Program-made: the position numbers and the translations under genes
Shown: positions 17,881-28,466 of the stretch, one piece after another
How positions within the stretch are numbered: the first letter of the stretch is position 1
How the letters are laid out: the number at the start of each line of letters is the position of its first letter
The notes under the pieces: generated by a model
The model's database searches: none
What the model saw: the letters and a program-made list of their open reading frames with translations, nothing else
What the model was told of the DNA's origin: nothing
Assembly (NCBI RefSeq): GCF_017357225.1
Contig: NZ_CP071608.1
Coordinates: 248,001 to 312,000 of the forward strand
Origin: Rhizobium binae
GTDB lineage: Bacteria; Pseudomonadota; Alphaproteobacteria; Rhizobiales; Rhizobiaceae
DNA length: 64,000 nt
Reading direction: 5' to 3'

Positions 17881-18906
17881 ATGAAGAGAAGAGACATAGA
17901 AGCGCTGCGCGAACGGGTCAGTTGCGCGGCCGTTCTCGAAAGGGCGAGCTTCGCCATCGACATCAAGGAAAGCACCCGGCGGGCGATCAAGTTTCGCCGT
18001 GACGGTGAAATCATCATCGTCACGCATGAGGGGCGCGGATGGTTCGATCCGCTCAGCGATGCGAAAGGCGACGTGTTCGGGCTTGTCGAGCATCTCGACC
18101 ATGTCGGTTTTCTCGAAGGCGCCGAAAGGGTCGCGGATCTCGTCGGTGTCAGGATCACAGATCCGGAGTGGCAGCCCGCGAGGCGTGAAGGAGGATACAA
18201 CCTCTCTCTTCCCGAGCGCTGGCAGGCGCGCCGGCGCCCATGGCACGGATCACCGACATGGCATTATCTCCATGGCGATCGTTGCCTGCCGGTGCCGTTG
18301 CTCCGCGTGGCGATCAAAGGCGACCTTCTGCGGGAAGGGCCATACGGGAGCATGTGGGCAGCTCATACGGACGGTGTCGGCGTTGTGACTGGCTGGGAGG
18401 CGCGAGGTCCGCAATACCGAGGGTTCGCCTCTGGAGGGAACAAGGTTCTTTTCCGTCTCGGGCCGCCTACTGCGTGGCGCCTGGCCGTCACCGAAGCTGC
18501 GATTGACGTCATGAGTCTCGCGGCGATCGAGGGTTTGCGCGACGGCACGCTCTATCTGAGCACCGGCGGCGGATGGTCGCCGGCCACGCAAGCCGCGCTG
18601 TGGGAACTGACCTTCCGGCCCGGCGCCCAACTCGTCGCCGCAACGGACGCCAATGCACAAGGCGATCTGTTTGCCGAGCGATTACGGGCGCTCGCCGAGG
18701 ATACCGGGTGCGACTGGACGCGGCTGCGCCCGCCCGAGGAGGACTGGAACGAGACCCTGAAGATTGGGGAAAAGGAAAAACGGGAAAAGGAAAGAGGCGT
18801 GCCGCATTCGCACCGCCCGCATCAAGGGAGGCTTCGCCCGGCGGAGCCGGCCCTTGACCCGGCCGGTCGCGATGCCGGCAGCTCGGAAGGGGTCATGAAG
18901 GATTGA
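17881..18906 (+). CDS. DUF3991/TOPRIM domain protein, primase-like
   Basis: This 341-residue protein has an N-terminal DUF3991-type region (FRRDGEIIIVTHEGRGWFDP, about residues 40-60; DAKGDVFGLVEHLDH) and a C-terminal TOPRIM fold. The TOPRIM acidic motifs are visible as LAVTEAAIDVMSLAAIEG and LVAATDANAQGD. Such proteins are common on rhizobial plasmids and resemble the catalytic half of DNA primases; a role in plasmid or transfer replication is plausible but unproven. The last 40 residues are low in structure and read through the GC-rich leader of the next gene, so the functional domain may end near residue 300. Confidence 0.8.
   Translation: MKRRDIEALRERVSCAAVLERASFAIDIKESTRRAIKFRRDGEIIIVTHEGRGWFDPLSDAKGDVFGLVEHLDHVGFLEGAERVADLVGVRITDPEWQPARREGGYNLSLPERWQARRRPWHGSPTWHYLHGDRCLPVPLLRVAIKGDLLREGPYGSMWAAHTDGVGVVTGWEARGPQYRGFASGGNKVLFRLGPPTAWRLAVTEAAIDVMSLAAIEGLRDGTLYLSTGGGWSPATQAALWELTFRPGAQLVAATDANAQGDLFAERLRALAEDTGCDWTRLRPPEEDWNETLKIGEKEKREKERGVPHSHRPHQGRLRPAEPALDPAGRDAGSSEGVMKD
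18823..18838 (+). repeat. Leader repeat, copy 2
   Basis: This is the second perfect copy of CAAGGGAGGCTTCGCC (first at 17728-17743). It lies inside the 3' end of the TOPRIM reading frame and about 135 bases upstream of the DUF1419 start, so coding and leader functions may overlap here. Confidence 0.7.
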
Positions 18907-18970
18907 AGAGGATGGCGAGGTCGAGAGGACGGCGCCGCACTTCGGTCCGAAAACGCGCAAGGAGCCGCAG

Positions 18971-19576
18971 ATGATCCCCTCTCCCGCAATCGCCAATATT
19001 TTTCAGGGCGTCGCAAGCCGCCAGCAGATGTTCCGCATGTTCGATCGCCACGCGCAGCGCCCAAACCGTTGGGATGGTGATGCCGCGCCATTCTACGCAG
19101 ACGAATGGTTCGAGATCGGCGAGACCGAGCATGATTACATGTTCGAGATCCTACCGCCATTGTGGATCCGAGGGTCCATGTTTGCGATGCGCGAATACAT
19201 GACCGGCTCGGTGACATCAGTGTTATTCGCGCTCAGGATCGACGAGGCGATCCGGTATTTCCATGGCTATTGCGATCTTTCCGGCAAGGCATCCGTCGAA
19301 ACGATGCACGTCGCCATCATCGAGCGCGAAAGCCGTCCGGTCCGGGCCATGACGCGGCAAGAGCGGCTCGAGCATATCTGGAGCACGACTGCCGACGACT
19401 ACCGCGGCTATGCCGGAGACAAGTGGCCGCAGTCCGCTCGCGGCAAGCGCACCGTCGTGCTCTATGGCGGCAACGAGGGCACTTTCCTGAAGCTACTCGA
19501 GGAACTCACCGACGGGGAGATCGCTGTGAAGCTGCCGGTGCATCTTCACCGCCTTCCCTCCCCGATCGCCGCGTGA
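18971..19576 (+). CDS. DUF1419 domain protein
   Basis: This 201-residue cytoplasmic protein carries the DUF1419 pattern (MFRMFDRHAQRPNRWDGDAA, then FEIGETEHDYMFEILPPLW). The family is restricted largely to rhizobial plasmids and has no known function. The ATG follows AAGGAG six bases upstream. It sits in a same-strand series of backbone genes (TOPRIM, DUF1419, DUF3085, methylase-helicase). No signal peptide or membrane segment is seen. Confidence 0.8.
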   Translation: MIPSPAIANIFQGVASRQQMFRMFDRHAQRPNRWDGDAAPFYADEWFEIGETEHDYMFEILPPLWIRGSMFAMREYMTGSVTSVLFALRIDEAIRYFHGYCDLSGKASVETMHVAIIERESRPVRAMTRQERLEHIWSTTADDYRGYAGDKWPQSARGKRTVVLYGGNEGTFLKLLEELTDGEIAVKLPVHLHRLPSPIAA

Positions 19577-19586
19577 TGAGGACGCC

Positions 19587-19988
19587 ATGTTCACTTTTAG
19601 CGTGGTGGACGTTCGTGTGGTGATCGCGCGCGGACGCACCGACGCGGCAGCCAATGGCGGTTTCCGCAATCCTCACTATGGGCTTCTCCCGGATAAGGAC
19701 GAACGGCAAGGCCTGTGGATCGTCGGCGATGAAGGCGTCTATCTGCTTTCTAACGGAAAATTGGCAGAGGGCCAAAGGGCACTCGCGGTCTATGCCGACG
19801 AGTGCGAGCCGAAGACCAATCCAGACTGCTGGCACTACAAGCCCCGGTATTTCGGGAGAGACGACGGCATCGTCTTCATCGACGCAGAGAGCCTGGAAGC
19901 CATGATTTCCACAAACCCGGAAGCCACGCATCTGCGGGCGGAGTTTGCGACGGAAACAATGCAGCTCTCCGTAATCACGCGCTCGTAG
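19587..19988 (+). CDS. DUF3085 domain protein
   Basis: This 133-residue protein reads MFTFSVVDVRVVIARGRTDA, GLLPDKDERQGLWIVGDEGV and CWHYKPRYFGRDDGIVFIDA, which I recognise as the DUF3085 family of rhizobial plasmids. Its function is unknown. It starts 10 bases after the DUF1419 stop with GAGGA upstream, so the two are probably co-transcribed. Its small size and the context suggest a plasmid maintenance or antirestriction accessory role, but nothing in the sequence proves this. Confidence 0.75.
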   Translation: MFTFSVVDVRVVIARGRTDAAANGGFRNPHYGLLPDKDERQGLWIVGDEGVYLLSNGKLAEGQRALAVYADECEPKTNPDCWHYKPRYFGRDDGIVFIDAESLEAMISTNPEATHLRAEFATETMQLSVITRS

Positions 19989-20107
19989 CTCGCGATCGCT
20001 GCCGCCGGACGAACCAGGTCCAAATTTCCACAACTCATTTTCATCCGCCTTCGCAGCCACGGGACCTGTTCCGTGGCGATGGCGCACATCCTCGAAAAGG
20101 AGCTTTC

Positions 20108-23100
20108 ATGTCCCACGATCCCTTCACCCTCGATGTGTTCGGCAGCAGCGCATTGTCGTCCGGCTTCGGCCTGGGCGTCACCGCGTTTGGCGGTTTCGCC
20201 GCCAATGACGACGATCCCGATCTACCGCCGCCCTCCCCTACGCCGGCATTGCCTCTGCCAGCTGCAAAGCGGCCGGCGAAGCGAAGACAAGGCGCGCGAA
20301 CCAACTTCTATCTCGACGACGGCGACGACCGCGGCTTGGCCGAGACCTGGAAGGAGCGGGCGAAGGCAAATCTTGCGGCCATCCTGACCGCCACCGAAAT
20401 CGAAAAGCAGGATCGACCCGCCACCCGCGATGAACAGGCGAAGCTGATCCGCTTCACCGGTTTTGGGGCATCGGGACTCGCAAACGGCATGTTCCGGCGT
20501 CCAGGCGAAGTCGATTTCAGGGAAGGCTGGGACGACCTCGGCAGTTCGCTCGAAAGCGCCGTCACCGATGCCGACTATGCTTCGCTCGCGCGCTGCACCC
20601 AGTATGCTCACTTCACTCCCGAGTTCATCGTCCGCGCGATCTGGGCGGGCTTGCGGCGGCTCGGATGGCGCGGGGGCCGCGTGCTGGAGCCGGGAATTGG
20701 CACGGGCCTGTTTCCGGCGCTGATGCCAACGGCGCTCCGCGACACAAGCTATGTTACCGGGATCGAACTCGATCCGGTGACGGCGCGGATTGTCCGGCTG
20801 CTTCAGCCGAAGGCGCGCATCATCAACGCCGACTTCGCGCGCACCGAACTCAACGCGATCTATGATCTCGCGATCGGCAACCCGCCCTTTTCCGATCGCA
20901 CGGTTCGCTCGGATCGGCAGTACCGTCCGCTCGGTCTGCGGCTGCACGACTACTTCATCGCCCGGTCGATCGATCTCTTGAAGCCTGGTGCACTCGCCGC
21001 GTTCGTGACCAGCGCCGGCACGATGGACAAGGCGGACGCGACTGCCCGCGAGCATATCGCCAGATCCGCCGATCTGATCGCCGCTGTCCGCCTGCCCGAG
21101 GGCAGCTTCCAGGCAGATGCCGGCACGGATGTAGTGGTGGACATTCTGTTCCTCCGCAAGCGCCGGATCGCCGAGCCGGAGGGCGAACTGTCGTGGCTCG
21201 ATCTGGAGGAGGTGCGCCCGGCCACATCCGACGACGGTGCAATCTGCGTGAACCGCTGGTTCGCAGAGCACCCGGATCTCGTGCTCGGCGAGACGCCCTA
21301 ACGTCTGGCCCGTTCGGCGAGACCGATACGTGCCGGCCACGCGCCGGTGAAGACCTGGAAACGGCACTGAAGGCCGTGATCGCTCTTCTGCCTGAGAATC
21401 GGTATGACGGCGAGCCGACGCAGATCGACATCGATCTGGAAGAGGAACTGGGCGAGATCGTCGATCTCCGCTACGGCAACGACAAGGTCCGCGAGGGCAG
21501 CTTCTTCATCGACGTCAGGCACGGCCTCATGCAAATGATCGACGGAGCACCGCTCGTGGTTTCGGTGCGGAAAAGCCGGTCAGGCGACGGCTTAAGCGAA
21601 AAGCATGTCCGGATCATCAAGAAGCTGATTCCGATCCGCGACGCCGTGCGCGAGGTGCTGAAAGCGCAGGAATGCGACCAGCCGTGGCGGGAACTGCAGG
21701 TTCGGCTGCGCATCGCCTGGTCGAGTTTTGTGCGCGACTTCGGGCCGATCAACCACACGACGGCGTCGATCTCGGAGGATGATGAGACCGGCGAGGTCCG
21801 CGAAACCCATCGCCGGTCCAATCTCCAGCCGTTCCTGGACGACCCGGATTGCAGGCTGGTGGCCTCGATCGAGGACTACGACCTCGAAACCGATACGGCA
21901 AAGCCCGGTCCGATCTTCTCCGAGCGGGTCATCTCTCCTCCGGCACCGCCCGTCATAACCTCGGCAGCCGACGCGCTCGCCGTCGTTCTCAACGAGCGTG
22001 GCCGCGTCGATCTCGACCATATTGCCGAGCTGCTGCATCGCGACCCCGACGCTGTAATCGGGGAACTCGGTGACGCCATCTTCCGCGATCCAGCCGGCGG
22101 GTCATGGCTGACGTCCGACGCCTATCTCTCCGGTTCGGTCCGCACCAAGCTCATGGTCGCCGAAGCGGCCGCTGCTCTCGATCCGGCTTTTGAGCGCAAT
22201 GTCCGCGCGTTGCAGGACGTCCAGCCGGCCGACCTCCGGCCGTCGGATATCACCGCCCGCCTCGGTGCACCCTGGATTCCGGCCTCCGATGTTGTCGCCT
22301 TCGTCAAGGAAACGATGGATGCTGACATCCGGATCCACCATATGCCGGAACTCGGGTCATGGACCGTCGAGGCACGCCAGTTTGGCTATAGCGCCGGCGG
22401 CACCTCCGAGTGGGGCACAAGCCGCCGTCACGCCGGCGAACTGCTGGCCGATGCGCTGAACAGTCGGGTTCCGCAGATATTCGACGTGTATAGGGATGTT
22501 GGGGGTGAACGCCGCGTTCTGAACGTCGTCGATACCGAAGCAGCCCGCGACAAGCTCCAGAAGATCAAAGAGGCATTTCAGCGCTGGGTCTGGACCGATC
22601 CTGATCGGACCGACCGGCTGGCGCGAGTCTACAATGACCGGTTTAACAATATCGCGCCGCGAAAGTTCGACGGCTCGCACCTGAAATTGCCCGGCGCCAG
22701 CGGTGCCTTCCAGCTTCACGCGCACCAGAAGCGCGGAATCTGGAGGATAATCTCCGCCGGCTCGACCTATCTCGCTCACACCGTCGGTGCCGGCAAGACG
22801 ATGACGATGGCCGCGGCAATCATGGAGCAGCGCCGTCTCGGCCTGATCGCCAAGGCGATGCTGGTTGTGCCAGGCCATTGCCTCGCACAGGCAGCGCGCG
22901 AGTTCCTCGCCCTTTATCCGAACGCCCGTATCCTCCTCGCCGACGAAACCAACTTCACCAAGGACAAGCGGGCACGTTTCCTGTCGCGCGCCGCCACGGC
23001 CACCTGGGATGCTGTTATCATCACCCATTCGGCCTTCAGGTTCATCGCCGTTCCGTCGGTGTTCGAGAGCCAAATGATCCATGATGAGCTCGAGCTCTAC

Positions 23101-25200
23101 GAGGATCTTCTGACCAAGGTGGACAGCGAGGATCGGGTGTCGCGCAAGCGGCTCGAGCGCCTGAAGGAAGGTTTGCAAGAGCGGTTGGAAGCGCTCTCGA
23201 CCCGCAAGGACGACCTTCTCACGATCTCGGAAATCGGCGTCGATCAGATCATTGTCGACGAGGCGCAGGAATTTCGCAAACTCTCTTTTGCGACGAATAT
23301 GTCGACACTGAAAGGCATCGACCCGAACGGATCGCAGCGGGCCTGGGACCTCTATGTCAAGTCTCGCTATATCGAGACCAAGAATCCCGGCCGCGCGCTG
23401 GTGTTGGCCTCCGGCACGCCAATCACCAACACGCTCGGTGAGATGTTCTCGATCCAGCGCCTGCTCGGCCACGAGGCGCTCCGCGAACGCGGGCTTCACG
23501 AATTCGACGCCTGGGCCTCGACCTTCGGCGACACGACGACCGAACTCGAAATCCAGCCGTCCGGCAAATACTAGCCGGTCAGCCGGTTTGCGAGCTTCGT
23601 CAACGTGCCGGAGTTGATCGCCATGTTCCGCTCCTTCGCCGACGTGGTGATGCCGGAGGACCTGAAACAATATGTGAAGGTTCCGGACCTCTCGACCGGC
23701 CGGCGCCAAATTCTCACGGCCAAGCCGACGCCGGCCTTCAAACTCTATCAGCAGATCCTCGACAGCCGCATCAAGGCAATCGAGATGCGGGAGGGGCCAG
23801 CCCAGCCCGGTGACGATATCCTACTGTCCGTCATCACCGACGGCCGCCACGCGGCGATCGACCTGCGCCTGGTCATTCCGGCAAACGATAATGAGCCAGA
23901 CAACAAGCTCAATCTCCTCATCGATAACGCCTTTCGCATCTGGACGGAAACGAGCGAAAACACCTATGTCCGTCGTGACGGTAAGCCCTACGAGCTTCCG
24001 GGCGCCGCGCAGATGATCTTCTCCGATCTCGGCACCATCAATGTCGAGAAGACGCGAAGCTTCAGCGCCTATCGCTGGATTCGTGACGAATTGATCCGCA
24101 TGGGCGTGCCCGCTTCGGAAATCGCCTACATACAAGACTTCAAGAAGACCGACGCCAAGCAGCGACTGTTCGGTGACGTCCGTTCGGGCAAGGTTCGCTT
24201 CCTGATCGGCTCGTCTGAGACCATGGGCACTGGCGTCAACGCCCAGCTCAGGTTGAAGGCGCTGCATCACCTTGATGTGCCGTGGCTGCCGTCACAGATC
24301 GAGCAGCGCGAGGGCCGCATCGTCCGGCAGGGCAATCAGCACGATGTCGTCGACATCTTCGCCTACGCCACGCAAGGGTCACTTGATGCCTCCATGTGGT
24401 AGAACAACGAACGCAAGGCCCGCTTCATCGCTGCGGCTCTTTCCGGCGATACATCGATCCGCAGGCTGGACGATCTCGGCGAAGGCCAGGCCAACCAGTT
24501 CGCCATGGCCAAGGCGATTGCCTCGGGCGACGAGCGCCTGATGCAGAAGGCTGGTCTCGAAGCCGATATCGCTCGTCTCGAGCGGTTACGCGCCGCCCAT
24601 GATGACGACCTGTTCGCAGTGCGCCGGCAGGTCCGGGACGCCGAACGCGACATTGAGGTGTCGACCCGGCGCATCTGCGACATCGGCAAAGATATCCAAC
24701 GGCTGGTTCCGACTGCGGGAGATGCCTTCACGATGACCGTCACGGGCGTTTCATACGACGAGCGAAAGGAAGCCGGCCGCGCGCTGATGAAGGAAATCCT
24801 TACCCTCGTCCAGCTTCAACAGGAGGGTGAGATCGTCATCGCTTCCATTGGTGGCTTCGATCTCGTCTATGATGGCGAGCGGTTCGGCAGGTCTGACGGC
24901 TATCGCTACACGACCATGCTTCAGCGCACGGGCGCGGATTACGAGATCGATCTCGCTGTCACGGTGACGCCGCTCGGCGCGGTCTCCCGCCTTGAGCACG
25001 CGCTCGACGACTGCGACGGGGAGCGGGAACGCTATCGCCAGCGGCTGGAGGAGGCGCGCAGACGTCTTGCCTCATACCAAACCCGTGAGTGTGGCGAATT
25101 CGCGTTTGCCGGGGACCTGGGCGAAAAGCGTCGCCAGCTTCGGGACGTTGAGGCGGAACTCGCAGCCGAGGCGCGCGAGGCAGGTACCTCTGCCACGTAA
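20108..25200 (+). pseudogene. Giant N6-DNA-methylase/SNF2-like helicase fusion, broken by one frameshift and two amber codons
   Basis: Read through its lesions, this encodes about 1,700 residues. The N-terminal half has an adenine methyltransferase: motif I EPGIGTGLFP and catalytic NPPF in IGNPPFSDRT. The C-terminal half is a superfamily-2 helicase: Walker A TVGAGKTMTMA (near 22790), DEAQ box VDEAQEFRKL (near 23260), motif III ASGTPITNTLGE and motif VI IEQREGRIVRQGNQ. A long coiled tail follows. A single-base deletion near 21294 (GAGACGCCCTAA where GAGACGGCCCTAA is expected) shifts the frame. In-frame TAG codons at 23572 and 24400 replace probable CAG codons (KY*PVSRF and MW*NNERKA). Everything else is well conserved, so inactivation looks recent. 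Sequencing error or recoding is not excluded. Confidence 0.88.
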
Positions 25201-25371
25201 TCAGCTTGATCTTGGAAGCAGCGCAGCATGCGCATAGGTGCATTGCACAATAAGTGTTTCCCATCTGATCAAAAAATGATCATAGTGTACACAGCTGATG
25301 CACATGGCGGTCTCCTCCCAGTGCCGCCGCAACAGCTGTTCCCCTCTGGAGGTTTTTGACCTTCACACTTC

Positions 25372-25405
25372 ATGGGCCTCGGTTTTTCCGACGGCCCATT
25401 TTTTT
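25372..25405 (+). terminator. Rho-independent terminator
   Basis: ATGGGCC-TCGG-ttttt-CCGA-c-GGCCCAT forms an 11-bp hairpin with one bulge, followed by a run of seven T. It lies after the methylase-helicase gene and before the ParB-like gene leader. Confidence 0.85.
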
Positions 25406-25710
25406 GTTCCCTCGCAACCAGATTGCGAGCTCTGTAGCAGAGCGCTTATCAGAAGAAGTTGGGAAAGGGAAGGAAAACCGGTCGCAGATCGGTCCTCCCA
25501 CCGCCGCTGTCGCTCAACCGCCGCCTCCGCATCCCGGCCACTCGTCCTTTCGCAGGGCTGTTAGCCCCGCTTGTCCTTCGCGGCAGGGCTGCTCGACCGC
25601 AGCTGCGCCGGTCGGGCCGCTTTGCGGTCCGGGAGATGTCTTCAGGAAAAAATGAAGACAGGAAGGACCGGCAGCGGGCCGGGTCCGCATCCCCGGAAAG
25701 GAACACTCCC
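25406..25710 (+). other. Long GC-rich leader of the ParB-like gene
   Basis: No gene is recognised. The open frame that extends the ParB-like protein upstream to 25459 consists of Arg/Pro-rich sequence with no domain character. The stretch 25548-25576 (TTTCGCAGGGCTG, then CCCCGCTTGTCC) recurs in nearly the same form at 31907-31933 in front of another plasmid gene. It may be an untranslated leader with a regulatory structure. Confidence 0.5.
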
Positions 25711-27531
25711 ATGCAACTCATGAAGGTCGATCCGCGTGCACTGAAGGACAACCCCGACAACACGCGCCAGTCGAAGTCGACGCCCCAGGCCGACGCGCTG
25801 CTGCTCGCGACCATCAAGGCCGTCGGTGTCATCCAGCCGCCCGTGATTTTTGCCGAAGCCGGCGGCAACGGCTATATCATCGAAGCCGGTCACCGGCGCA
25901 CCCGCATGGCCATCGCAGCCGGCATCGAGGAAATCGATGTCATCGTCGTCGAGGCGGCCGACGATAATGGCGCCATGCGCTCGATGATCGAAAACATCGC
26001 TCGCGAGCCGCTCAACCCGGTCGACCAGTGGCGCGGCATCGAGCGCCTCATTGCACTCGGTTGGACCGAGGAGGCGATTGCGGTCGCGCTGGCACTGCCG
26101 GTGAGACAAATCCGCAAGCTTCGCCTGCTCGCCAACGTGCTGCCGGCGATGCTCGATCACATGGCCAGGGGCGACATGCCGAGCGAGCAGCAGCTTCGCA
26201 CGATTTCCGCGGCGTCACTCGATGACCAGAAGGAAGTCTGGAAGGCCCACAAGCCGAAGAAGGGTGACACGGCGTCCTGGTGGGCGATCGCCAACGGCCT
26301 CACCAAGACCCCCATGTTCGCGCGCGATGCGAGTTTCGGCGACGATCTCCGCCAGGCCTACGGCATCGAGTGGGCGGAAGACCTGTTCGGACCGGCCGAC
26401 GAGGATAACCGCTACACCACCAACGTCGAAGCATTCCGAGGTGCGCAGCAGGAATGGATGATTAGCAATCTTCCCAAGAAGGGCGCCATCGTCGAAGTTA
26501 GCAATTTCGGCCAGCCGCAATTGCCGCCGAAGGCGGAGCGCGTCTACGGCAAGCCCGGCAATGGCGATTGCACCGCCATGTATCTCGACCGTGACGGCAA
26601 GGTGCAGACTGCTCACTTCCGGATGCCGGAGGTCAGACAAGTCAGGGGCAGCGCCGATCCGACCGCGCTCGGCGGCGAGGACGGAAACGAGGGTATCGAC
26701 GTTGCAGCCAAGACCCGGCCCGACGTGACTCGAAACGACCTCGACATGATCGGCGATTTCCGCACAGACGCTCTGCACGAGGCATTGGCACGAGCGCCGA
26801 TCGAGGACGATACGCTCATGGCGCTGCTCGTCCTCGCATTCGCCGGGCAGAACGTCTCGGTCGATTCCGGCTCCGAAACCTCCAACCATCTCTACGGCTC
26901 CAGGCGTTTCGCCCGGCACGCCGCCCGGCTGATCGGTGAAAGCGGCAAGCTGGAGTTCGCCACGGATACGCTTCGTGTCGTGGCCAGGTTGACCCTGATC
27001 GACGCACTGTCGGCGCGGACCAACCGCACGGACAGCGGCATTGCCGCCCGGATCGCCGGCGATGCCATCGGCGCCGACACCTATCTTCCGAACATGGGCA
27101 CGGAGCAATTCCTCGCGTGCCTCTCCCGCCCGGCGTTGGAAGCGTCCTGCGGCGGCACGAGTGTCGTTCCCCGCCCGCGTGTCAGGGACACCCTCGCTGC
27201 CCTTGTCGAGCACTTCAAGGATGAACGCTGCGTACATCCGTCTGCCCTCTTCGCACCCGAGGACGCAAAGCTGGCCGAGTGGCTTGCCAAGAACATGGAA
27301 CATGGTGGCGAGGACGGCGAAGCCCCCTTCGACTGGCTGGCCGGCGGCAGCGAGGACGGCGCCGTTGTTGAGGCTGAGCCGTCGGTCGAGGACGAAGCGA
27401 TGGATCCGCGTGTTCCGGGAGCCGAGGACGACGGCAACGCGGCGGACGCCGAGCACGAAGAGTTGGACGAAGCCGACGCTGACGCCGGCGCCAATGGCCT
27501 CGAGACCGCTTACGGGATCGCCGCCGAGTAG
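25711..27531 (+). CDS. ParB/Srx-domain protein, plasmid-type
   Basis: This 606-residue protein has an N-terminal ParB nuclease-like domain: RALKDNPDNTRQSK, VIQPPVIFAEAG and YIIEAGHRRTRMAIAAG (variant of the GERR motif), then ENIAREPLNPVDQW and the HTH WTEEAIAVALALPVRQIRKL (about residues 120-140). The remaining 400 residues are a family-specific extension ending in an acidic tail. I chose the ATG at 25711 (MQLMKVDPRAL) because the domain begins there and AAAGGAAC precedes it. No parA gene is adjacent, so it is probably not a classical partition protein; a DNA-binding or CTP-dependent regulatory role is possible. Confidence 0.85.
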   Translation: MQLMKVDPRALKDNPDNTRQSKSTPQADALLLATIKAVGVIQPPVIFAEAGGNGYIIEAGHRRTRMAIAAGIEEIDVIVVEAADDNGAMRSMIENIAREPLNPVDQWRGIERLIALGWTEEAIAVALALPVRQIRKLRLLANVLPAMLDHMARGDMPSEQQLRTISAASLDDQKEVWKAHKPKKGDTASWWAIANGLTKTPMFARDASFGDDLRQAYGIEWAEDLFGPADEDNRYTTNVEAFRGAQQEWMISNLPKKGAIVEVSNFGQPQLPPKAERVYGKPGNGDCTAMYLDRDGKVQTAHFRMPEVRQVRGSADPTALGGEDGNEGIDVAAKTRPDVTRNDLDMIGDFRTDALHEALARAPIEDDTLMALLVLAFAGQNVSVDSGSETSNHLYGSRRFARHAARLIGESGKLEFATDTLRVVARLTLIDALSARTNRTDSGIAARIAGDAIGADTYLPNMGTEQFLACLSRPALEASCGGTSVVPRPRVRDTLAALVEHFKDERCVHPSALFAPEDAKLAEWLAKNMEHGGEDGEAPFDWLAGGSEDGAVVEAEPSVEDEAMDPRVPGAEDDGNAADAEHEELDEADADAGANGLETAYGIAAE

Positions 27532-27560
27532 CAATCTCCTCAATTCATTTCGACTGACAC

Positions 27561-27590
27561 CGCCGCCGGCCATCACCGGCGGCGCCTTTG
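27561..27590 (+). terminator. Probable terminator of the ParB-like gene
   Basis: CGCCGCCGG-ccatca-CCGGCGGCG is a perfect 9-bp stem followed by CCTTTGTTT, 29 bases after the stop codon. Confidence 0.7.
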
Positions 27591-28214
27591 TTTCCATACT
27601 CAAAACAGCAGAACCAAGATGTCTGCGTCCTTGATTTAGGATCTTGCCCCCGCTCGGCTCGATTGTCGCCGGGGTCGACGGCACGTCCCGCCCGCCCGCG
27701 CAGTTCGCCGTTGTTCTGGAGCAGCCGGCGCATCGCAGCCCAAGCGGGTATATCTAACGCGATGTTCTACAACGGCCGAACTGAAGCCGAAGATCAAGGA
27801 TCTCGTTCGAGAGAAACCAGACCCGCTCGGCTAGCCCGATCTTACGCGACAACCGATCCCGCAGGTCACTAAACTCACGGCCAATATGTCGGGTCGACCC
27901 GCGCCACACTGGGCGATCCCGGGGGGCTGCATTTGCGTCAAAACCGCTGGAACTGATGACATTTCAATAAGGCCAGCCGATTTGGCATGGATCTTGAGAG
28001 GAGAGCCCCGTGGCCCGACAATCGTTTGTGATGCGAGGGTTCAGGAGCGTGCCAGGCGCAGTTGTTTTTATTGATGTTTCCGGCGCACGATTGACCGAAA
28101 TCAAAGCGGCTCGACCTGATTCCTGTACAAGGCTGCAAATACGAACCTTGCGCTGCTGGCGAAAGATTGCCGATGAACGCCGGTTCGGGATCATGAGAAT
28201 CTTGGAGTGATGGG
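27591..28214. other. Gene-free stretch before the ACP operon
   Basis: No gene is recognised on either strand. The sequence is less GC-rich near its right end and probably contains the promoter of the acyl-carrier-protein operon; GGAG lies upstream of the ATG at 28215. Confidence 0.5.
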
Positions 28215-28466
28215 ATGAATAAGGCAATCCGCGACCTCGTAGCCAAATTCGGCAAGCTTCCTGTGTCGATCGACCAGGTTGCCGACGATGCCGATCTTTA
28301 TGCGGCAGGTTTGACGTCCTTTGCTTCTGTGCAGTTGATGCTTGGCCTAGAAGAGGCCTTCGACATCGATTTTCCCGACAATCTCCTGGACCGCAAATCC
28401 TTCGCGAGCATCTCGGCCATTGCCAGGACCGTCGATCTCGTCCGGGACAGCCGGAAGGTCACCTGA
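28215..28466 (+). CDS. Acyl carrier protein, dedicated
   Basis: This 83-residue protein has the four-helix carrier fold pattern. The phosphopantetheine-attachment serine is S35 in AGLTSFASVQL (a DSL-like site in which the usual aspartate is replaced: GLTS), followed by MLGLEEAFDIDFPDNLLD. It is not the fatty-acid ACP, whose motif is DSLDTVE. Its stop overlaps the start of the acyl-CoA dehydrogenase gene by one base. Together with the downstream ligase it forms the known set in which an amino acid is loaded on a carrier protein outside the ribosome. This ACP is the probable acceptor. Confidence 0.9.
   Translation: MNKAIRDLVAKFGKLPVSIDQVADDADLYAAGLTSFASVQLMLGLEEAFDIDFPDNLLDRKSFASISAIARTVDLVRDSRKVT

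Noticed and set aside
22357..23709. 450-codon minus-strand frame
   Set aside because: It is antisense to the helicase motifs of the methylase-helicase gene and has no recognisable domain.
26215..27684. 489-codon minus-strand frame
   Set aside because: It is antisense to the ParB-like gene; no domain and no plausible start region.
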